Source of the DNA: JANLWK01 sp031364505
GTDB taxonomy: Bacteria; Eisenbacteria; RBG-16-71-46
Assembly (NCBI GenBank): GCA_031364505.1
Contig: JANLWK010000111.1
Coordinates: 1-26,534, forward strand
Reading direction: 5' to 3'
DNA: 26,534 nucleotides
Of this stretch, positions 22,797-26,534 are shown piece after piece (the first letter of the stretch is position 1; the number at the start of each line of letters is the position of its first letter). Under the pieces are notes generated by a model. It searched no databases. It was given only the letters and a program-made list of their open reading frames with translations, and was not told the origin of the DNA. The position numbers were made by a program, and so were the translations under genes.

Positions 22797-23921
22797 GTGA
22801 CCCACATCGCATCGATCCAGACGTCGGACTCGCGCGTCGCCGCGGCACAGCGCACGATGCTCGGCGGCGGCCGGCTGAGCCAGGAAGACGGCGTGCGCCT
22901 GTTCGACGCGCCCGTGCTCGAGCTGGGCAGGCTCGCGAACGCCGTCGCCCGCGACCGCCACGGCGACCGCGTGTACTTCACGGTCAACCGCCAGCTCAAT
23001 CCCACGAACGTGTGCGTGCTGAGCTGCAAGTTCTGCGACTACGCGAAGAAGCCGGGTGCGCACGGCGCGTACACGATGTCCGAGACAGACATCAAGGCCC
23101 ACGTCGATCCCGAGATCCACGAGATCCACATCGTCGGCGGGCTCCACAACAAGTGGCGCTTCGACGACTACCTGAACGTGATCCGCTGGGTGAAGGAAGT
23201 GAAGCCCGACCTCCGCGTGAAGGCCTACACAGCCGTCGAGATCGACTTCTTCTGCCGGCTCACGAAGCAGCCCGCCGAGTGGGTGCTCGAGCGCCTGCGC
23301 GAAGCGGGGCTCGACGCGTTGCCGGGCGGCGGCGCCGAAGTGTTCAGCGAGCGCGTGCGGCGCGAGCTGTACCACCAGAAGATCGGGTCCAGCCGCTGGC
23401 TCGAGATCCACGAGATCGCGCACCGGATGGACATCCCGTCCAACGCGACGCTGCTCTACGGGCACATCGAGACGCGCGCCGAACGCGTGCAGCACATGAT
23501 CCTGCTGCGCGAGCTCGAGGACCGCGCCCCCGGCTTCTTCGCGTTCATCCCGCTGGCGTTCCAGCCCGGCGTCACCGGGCTCGTGCGGCGGCAGGCGTCG
23601 GCGATCGAAGACTTGAAGACGATGGCCGTTTCGCGGCTCGTGTTCGACAATGTGCCGCACGTCAAGAGCTACTGGATCATGCTCGGCCAGGACACGGCGA
23701 GCGTCGCGCTCAACTTCGGCGCCAGCGACCTGGACGGCACGATCGGCGTCGAGAAGATCGCGCACGCGGCACTGGCGCGCTCGCCGGTCGGCATGGCCGA
23801 GGCGTCGATGGTGCACACGATCCGCGAGGCCGGGAAGATCCCCGTCCAGCGCGACGCCCTCTATCACGTGGTGCGCGAGTACCCCGCCGAGGCGCCGGCC
23901 GGCGTGGCGGCGGCGGTCTGA
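22797..23921 (+). CDS. mqnE: aminofutalosine synthase MqnE (radical SAM)
   Basis: MqnE joins an S-adenosylmethionine-derived adenosyl radical to 3-[(1-carboxyvinyl)oxy]benzoate to form aminofutalosine, the second step of the futalosine menaquinone pathway. The 374-residue protein has the [4Fe-4S]-binding CVLSCKFC motif (Cys 73, 77, 80). Family blocks follow: EIHIVGGLHNKWRFDDYLNVIRWVKE, VKAYTAVEIDFF, LREAGLDALPGGGAEVFSERVR, SNATLLYGHIETRAERV and PLAFQPG. The GTG at 22797 has only a weak ribosome site, with a structured leader before it. The rhodanese start overlaps its stop by one base (TGATG). MqnA, MqnB, MqnC and MqnD are not in the window; the tail-end enzymes are at 13649-16952. Confidence 0.95.
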   Translation: MTHIASIQTSDSRVAAAQRTMLGGGRLSQEDGVRLFDAPVLELGRLANAVARDRHGDRVYFTVNRQLNPTNVCVLSCKFCDYAKKPGAHGAYTMSETDIKAHVDPEIHEIHIVGGLHNKWRFDDYLNVIRWVKEVKPDLRVKAYTAVEIDFFCRLTKQPAEWVLERLREAGLDALPGGGAEVFSERVRRELYHQKIGSSRWLEIHEIAHRMDIPSNATLLYGHIETRAERVQHMILLRELEDRAPGFFAFIPLAFQPGVTGLVRRQASAIEDLKTMAVSRLVFDNVPHVKSYWIMLGQDTASVALNFGASDLDGTIGVEKIAHAALARSPVGMAEASMVHTIREAGKIPVQRDALYHVVREYPAEAPAGVAAAV

Positions 23922-24304
23922 TGGCGACGCGCCACGCCCCCGGCTTCCTCAAGCTCGTCGAGGCCGCGCGCAAGGACGTGCGCGAGGTCACGATCGAGGA
24001 CTATCGGCGCAGCGCGGCCGCGGGCGAACCGGTGACGCTCATCGACGTCCGCGAAGACCACGAGTGGGCCGCCGGCCACTTGCCCGGCGCGATCCATATG
24101 AGCAAGGGGATCATCGAGCGCGACGTCGAGGAGCGCATCCCCGACCCGGACACGCCGATCGTGTGCCAGTGCGGCGGCGGATTCCGCAGCGTCCTCGTTT
24201 GCGAAAATCTGAAGAAGATGGGCTACACGAACGTCTCGTCGCTCGCCGAGGGCTACCGTGGCTGGGTGTCGAGAAAACTACCGATCGAAACCGACAAACC
24301 CTGA
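23921..24304 (+). CDS. single-domain rhodanese (sulfurtransferase)
   Basis: The 127-residue protein is a rhodanese domain: LIDVREDHEWAAGHLPGAIHM (residues 40-60) and active-site loop CGGGFRS with nucleophile Cys 84, preceded by another cysteine (CQCGGG), then VSSLAEGYRGW. It should carry a persulfide and transfer sulfur, for example to thiols or cyanide, or serve as a redox or iron-sulfur helper. It has a 20-residue N-terminal extension before the domain. The ATG shares its A with the mqnE stop (TGATG), so translation is coupled to a radical SAM iron-sulfur enzyme. A link to cluster supply or repair is inference only. Confidence 0.93.
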   Translation: MATRHAPGFLKLVEAARKDVREVTIEDYRRSAAAGEPVTLIDVREDHEWAAGHLPGAIHMSKGIIERDVEERIPDPDTPIVCQCGGGFRSVLVCENLKKMGYTNVSSLAEGYRGWVSRKLPIETDKP

Positions 24305-24328
24305 CCGGGTTTCTTGGAGGAGCACGTC

Positions 24329-24709
24329 ATGGCGGAACAGCAGCAGGCGACGGACCGAACCGCATTCGTGTGGAACGAGCTGATGACGACGGACATCTCG
24401 AAGGCGACGGCGTTCTACACCGCGTTGTTCGGGTGGACGACGCGCGAGATGGACATGGGTCCCGCGGGCAAGTACACGCTGTGGGTGAAGGACGGCAAGG
24501 ACCAGGGCGGCGGCATGCAGATGCCGAACGTTCCGGCGCACTGGCTGTCGTACGTCGCGGTGCCGAACGTGGACGAGTCCGCGAAGAAGACGATGGAGCT
24601 CGGCGGCAACATCCACGTGCCGCCCACCGACATCCCGAACGTCGGACGCTTCGCGGTCATCCAGGACCCGACGGGCGCCTTCCTGGGACTCCTGACGCCG
24701 AAGATGTAG
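24329..24709 (+). CDS. VOC (glyoxalase/bleomycin resistance) family protein
   Basis: The 126-residue single-domain protein has VOC-fold repeats: FVWNELMTTDISKATAFYTALFGWTTREMD and HWLSYVAVPNVDESAKKTMELGGNIHVPPTDIPNVGRFAVIQDPTGAFLGLLTP. It resembles half of the two-domain CFP32-type proteins. A metal-binding set cannot be assigned with certainty; His and Glu candidates are few. GGAGG (24316-24320) lies eight bases before ATG 24329, 24 bases after the rhodanese stop, so it is probably the last gene of the mqnE operon, ending at the terminator 24728-24771. Confidence 0.88.
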   Translation: MAEQQQATDRTAFVWNELMTTDISKATAFYTALFGWTTREMDMGPAGKYTLWVKDGKDQGGGMQMPNVPAHWLSYVAVPNVDESAKKTMELGGNIHVPPTDIPNVGRFAVIQDPTGAFLGLLTPKM

Positions 24710-24727
24710 CGGCGGCACTCCGCCCGC

Positions 24728-24771
24728 AACGAATCCGCGCCCGGCCTCGTCGAGACCGGGCGCGTTTCGTT
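24728..24771. terminator. strong, bidirectional-looking intrinsic terminator
   Basis: A 9-bp perfect stem CGCGCCCGG (24736-24744) with CCGGGCGCG (24756-24764) is extended by AACGAA (24728-24733) pairing with TTCGTT (24766-24771) across a small bulge. TTTCGTT follows on the + strand. It lies between the convergent VOC and cupredoxin genes and can serve both. Confidence 0.78.
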
Positions 24772-24810
24772 GATGACGCCGCGCGCAGCGAGCGCGGCGG
24801 GTGGTGGACG

Positions 24811-25275
24811 TCAGGCGGTGCGGCGTCGGGCGATCACGATGCCGGCAATGCCGAGCAGGAGGATCAGTGCGGCGATGCCGAGCGGCGTCAGCGCGGGGGT
24901 CGCTGCGGACGTGATCTGGATCGAGCCCGACATATTGCCGTGGAACTCGCAGTTGTAGAACAACTGGTTCGGGGCGTTCGGGGGAACATCGAAGGAGAGC
25001 GTTCCGTTCTGGGTACCGTTGCCGGTGACTCCGTTCGTGAACTGGTTCCCGGTGCCGATGGAGTTGATCGTCTTGATGTAGAAGGGATGCCCGTTCGCGG
25101 TGACGTCGAAGTCGTAGCTCTCACCCCGAACGAGGTGCAGCGTCGCATTGCCCACGCCATTGATCTTGTACGCGATGGCGCCGTTGTTGACGACCGTGAT
25201 CGTGGTCACCGCCCCGGCCGAGGCGGCCAGAACGAGGGTCGCGGCCAACACCATCATGGCGAACGCAGAGCGCAC
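24811..25275 (-). CDS. secreted cupredoxin (plastocyanin-like) with C-terminal sorting anchor
   Basis: The 154-residue protein has a signal peptide (about residues 1-22, ending ASAGA) and a small cupredoxin domain. Type 1 copper ligands are clear: His 63 (NGHPFYIKT), Cys 109, His 112 and Met 115 in YNCEFHGNMSG. After a short linker comes PALTPLGIAALILLLGIAGIVIARRRTA, a proline-threonine-leucine patch, a hydrophobic helix and an arginine cluster, similar to IPTL/PEP-CTERM-like sorting signals. Copper electron transfer at the cell surface is likely, with later processing by a sorting enzyme inferred. GTG 25275 has GGAGG five bases upstream. It is convergent with the VOC gene and shares the terminator at 24728-24771. 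Confidence 0.88.
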   Translation of the reverse strand: MRSAFAMMVLAATLVLAASAGAVTTITVVNNGAIAYKINGVGNATLHLVRGESYDFDVTANGHPFYIKTINSIGTGNQFTNGVTGNGTQNGTLSFDVPPNAPNQLFYNCEFHGNMSGSIQITSAATPALTPLGIAALILLLGIAGIVIARRRTA

Positions 25276-25456
25276 ACAGACCTCCGGAGATGTCGGGCAA
25301 GCGGGCCTGAGGGTGGCTCCGCACGACGCGTCAGTAGAAGAAAATGGTACCACTCGACTCATCCCCGGGGGAACGCATTCCGCGGCGCTTCCGGGGTATT
25401 CCGCATGATTACGGCCATCGCGAAGGCCCGCCACCGAGCCGATAACCCTGGGACTC
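25276..25456. other. 181-base divergent intergenic region
   Basis: This gap should hold promoters for the cupredoxin (-) and hydrolase (+) genes. No clear -35/-10 pair is seen on either strand. ATTCCGC occurs twice within 30 bases (near 25375 and 25399). A tandem repeat of TGGGACTCA at 25449-25466 leads into the hydrolase start. Confidence 0.5.
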
Positions 25457-26488
25457 ATGGGACTCATGGTCACGACTGAAACACCGCGCCCCCGAACGAT
25501 CACGCGCCACGTGCACGCGTGGGACGCCGCGGTATGCGCGCTGGCGCTCGCCGTCGTGGAGCCGGTGACGGCCCATGCGCTCGACATCGCCCGGCACCTG
25601 CCGCCCGCGGGCGCCACGTACGTTGCCGAGGAGGTTCGCATCCGCTGCGACGACGGCAACTCGCTCGGCGGCACGCTCACGCTGCCGACGCGCGGCGTGC
25701 TCACGGGCGGGCGGCGGCTGCGGTACGCCGCGGTCGTGCTCATCGGCGATGCCGGCGGGGGCGATCGCGACGGCGTCCCGGCGGCGGACTCCTCGGGCGG
25801 CACGACAGCGCGGCCGCTCTACGATCTCGCAGACGCGCTGACGCGCCGCGGCATCGCGGTGCTCCGGTTCGACGACCGCGGCGACGGCGCATCGACCGGG
25901 GCGGCCGGTGTCACGCCCTACGACCGCGCGAGCGAGGCGCGAGCCGCGCTCGAGTTGCTGCGCCACCGGCCCGAGATCAACTCAGCGCGGATCGGCGCGG
26001 TGTCGCTCGGCGACGGGTCGACCAGCGCGCTGCTGCTCGGCGCGATGGAACCGGCGCTGCTCGGCCTCGTGATGCTGTCCCCGCGCGCCTCGTCGGCCTC
26101 CGCAGCACTTCCCGCGGACACGTCCGATTCACGCGGGACGTTCTGGGGGGCGTTCGACCCCATCGCCACGGCCCGCGCCGTGAGCCTGCCCGCGCTGCTG
26201 GTCTACGGTGAGGCCGATCCCGCCCGCACGCACGGCGAGGCCGAGGGTCTCGCGGCGGCACTCCGCGCCGGCAGCAGCGATGTCACGTTGCGCCTGCTGC
26301 CCGGCCTCGCGCGCGACCTGATGCCGGCGGCCGGCGGCGATTCCGCGACCGGAGCCCCGCCGCGACTGGGCGAGGCGGTACTCGATCCCGTCGGCGGGTG
26401 GCTGTCGCTCCGGCTCGGGCCGCCGTCCACGTATCGCGCGCCCGTCGCCACGCACGCGCCCCGGGTTGCGAAACGCGCCAGGCGTTAG
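25457..26488 (+). CDS. divergent alpha/beta hydrolase family protein, possibly inactive
   Basis: The 343-residue protein resembles secreted alpha/beta hydrolases. The core begins with SLGGTLTLPTRG (about residue 70), continues with AVVLIGDAGGGDRDG and GIAVLRFDDRGDGASTG (oxyanion region), and has the nucleophile elbow in GAVSLGDGSTSALLLG (Ser near 192). The acid is probably the Asp of YGEADPART. Family members usually have a His in a motif like LPGLNH; here it reads LPGLARDL and no His follows in that area. The N-terminus has a possible long signal peptide (AAVCALALAVVEPVTAHA). ATG 25457 and ATG 25466 are both in frame because a 9-bp unit is duplicated; neither has a good ribosome site. Function is not known. 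Confidence 0.75.
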   Translation: MGLMVTTETPRPRTITRHVHAWDAAVCALALAVVEPVTAHALDIARHLPPAGATYVAEEVRIRCDDGNSLGGTLTLPTRGVLTGGRRLRYAAVVLIGDAGGGDRDGVPAADSSGGTTARPLYDLADALTRRGIAVLRFDDRGDGASTGAAGVTPYDRASEARAALELLRHRPEINSARIGAVSLGDGSTSALLLGAMEPALLGLVMLSPRASSASAALPADTSDSRGTFWGAFDPIATARAVSLPALLVYGEADPARTHGEAEGLAAALRAGSSDVTLRLLPGLARDLMPAAGGDSATGAPPRLGEAVLDPVGGWLSLRLGPPSTYRAPVATHAPRVAKRARR

Positions 26489-26534
26489 CGAGCGTTCGGC
26501 CCGCGCGTCTCGGGGGTCCGATCGACGCCGGGAG

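Overview
This is a high-GC bacterial window with almost no AT-rich islands. The opening order mnmG-rsmG-parA-parB, with parS sites, is the classic layout beside a chromosomal replication origin, so the left end is probably origin-proximal chromosome. The cell appears to be Gram-negative in envelope type: there is a DUF5916 outer-membrane-barrel-like protein ending in an aromatic/hydrophobic beta-signal, and a secreted phosphatase with a FlgD-like C-terminal domain of the kind common in Candidatus Eisenbacteria and related FCB-like lineages. The Eisenbacteria guess is an inference from style of proteins, not from a marker gene.

Region 1 (1-5704, all + strand): the 3' part of mnmG, rsmG, a parS site with the parAB promoter, parA, parB (with a second parS inside it), a bactofilin, and a secreted protein with two retropepsin-like domains and a PDZ domain. 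The spacing is tight and this reads as a chromosome segregation/cell organisation block. Region 2 (5705-7156, - strand): an IS200-like HUH transposase that seems to lack its catalytic tyrosine, and lexA with its own terminator and a textbook promoter whose 17-bp spacer is filled by a CTG-N10-CAG LexA operator. Region 3 (7157-10093, - strand): an intergenic stretch, then a DUF2079 membrane protein translationally coupled to a metallophosphoesterase. Region 4 (10160-13555, +): an EamA drug/metabolite transporter and a large secreted purple-acid-phosphatase-like protein.

Region 5 (13582-19679, +): UbiA-like prenyltransferase, UbiX flavin prenyltransferase and UbiD decarboxylase in a coupled operon, followed closely by a BtpA-family TIM barrel, a PfkB kinase and pseudouridine-5'-phosphate glycosidase. 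Region 6 (19680-24771, +): the DUF5916 protein, then mqnE (aminofutalosine synthase) with a hairpin-bearing leader, a rhodanese overlapping mqnE by one base, a VOC protein and a strong terminator. MqnE plus the prenyltransferase, UbiX and UbiD point to menaquinone synthesis by the futalosine route, split here into two blocks. Region 7 (24811-26488): a small cupredoxin with a C-terminal membrane sorting anchor on the - strand and a divergent alpha/beta hydrolase that lacks the expected histidine on the + strand.

No rRNA, tRNA or CRISPR array was seen. The most interesting items are the ParABS-bactofilin-protease block, the BtpA-PfkB-PsuG cluster, the apparently tyrosine-less transposase, the lexA operator, the alternative pairing in the mqnE leader, and several genes that look leaderless (a TANNNT box 6-8 bases before ATG).
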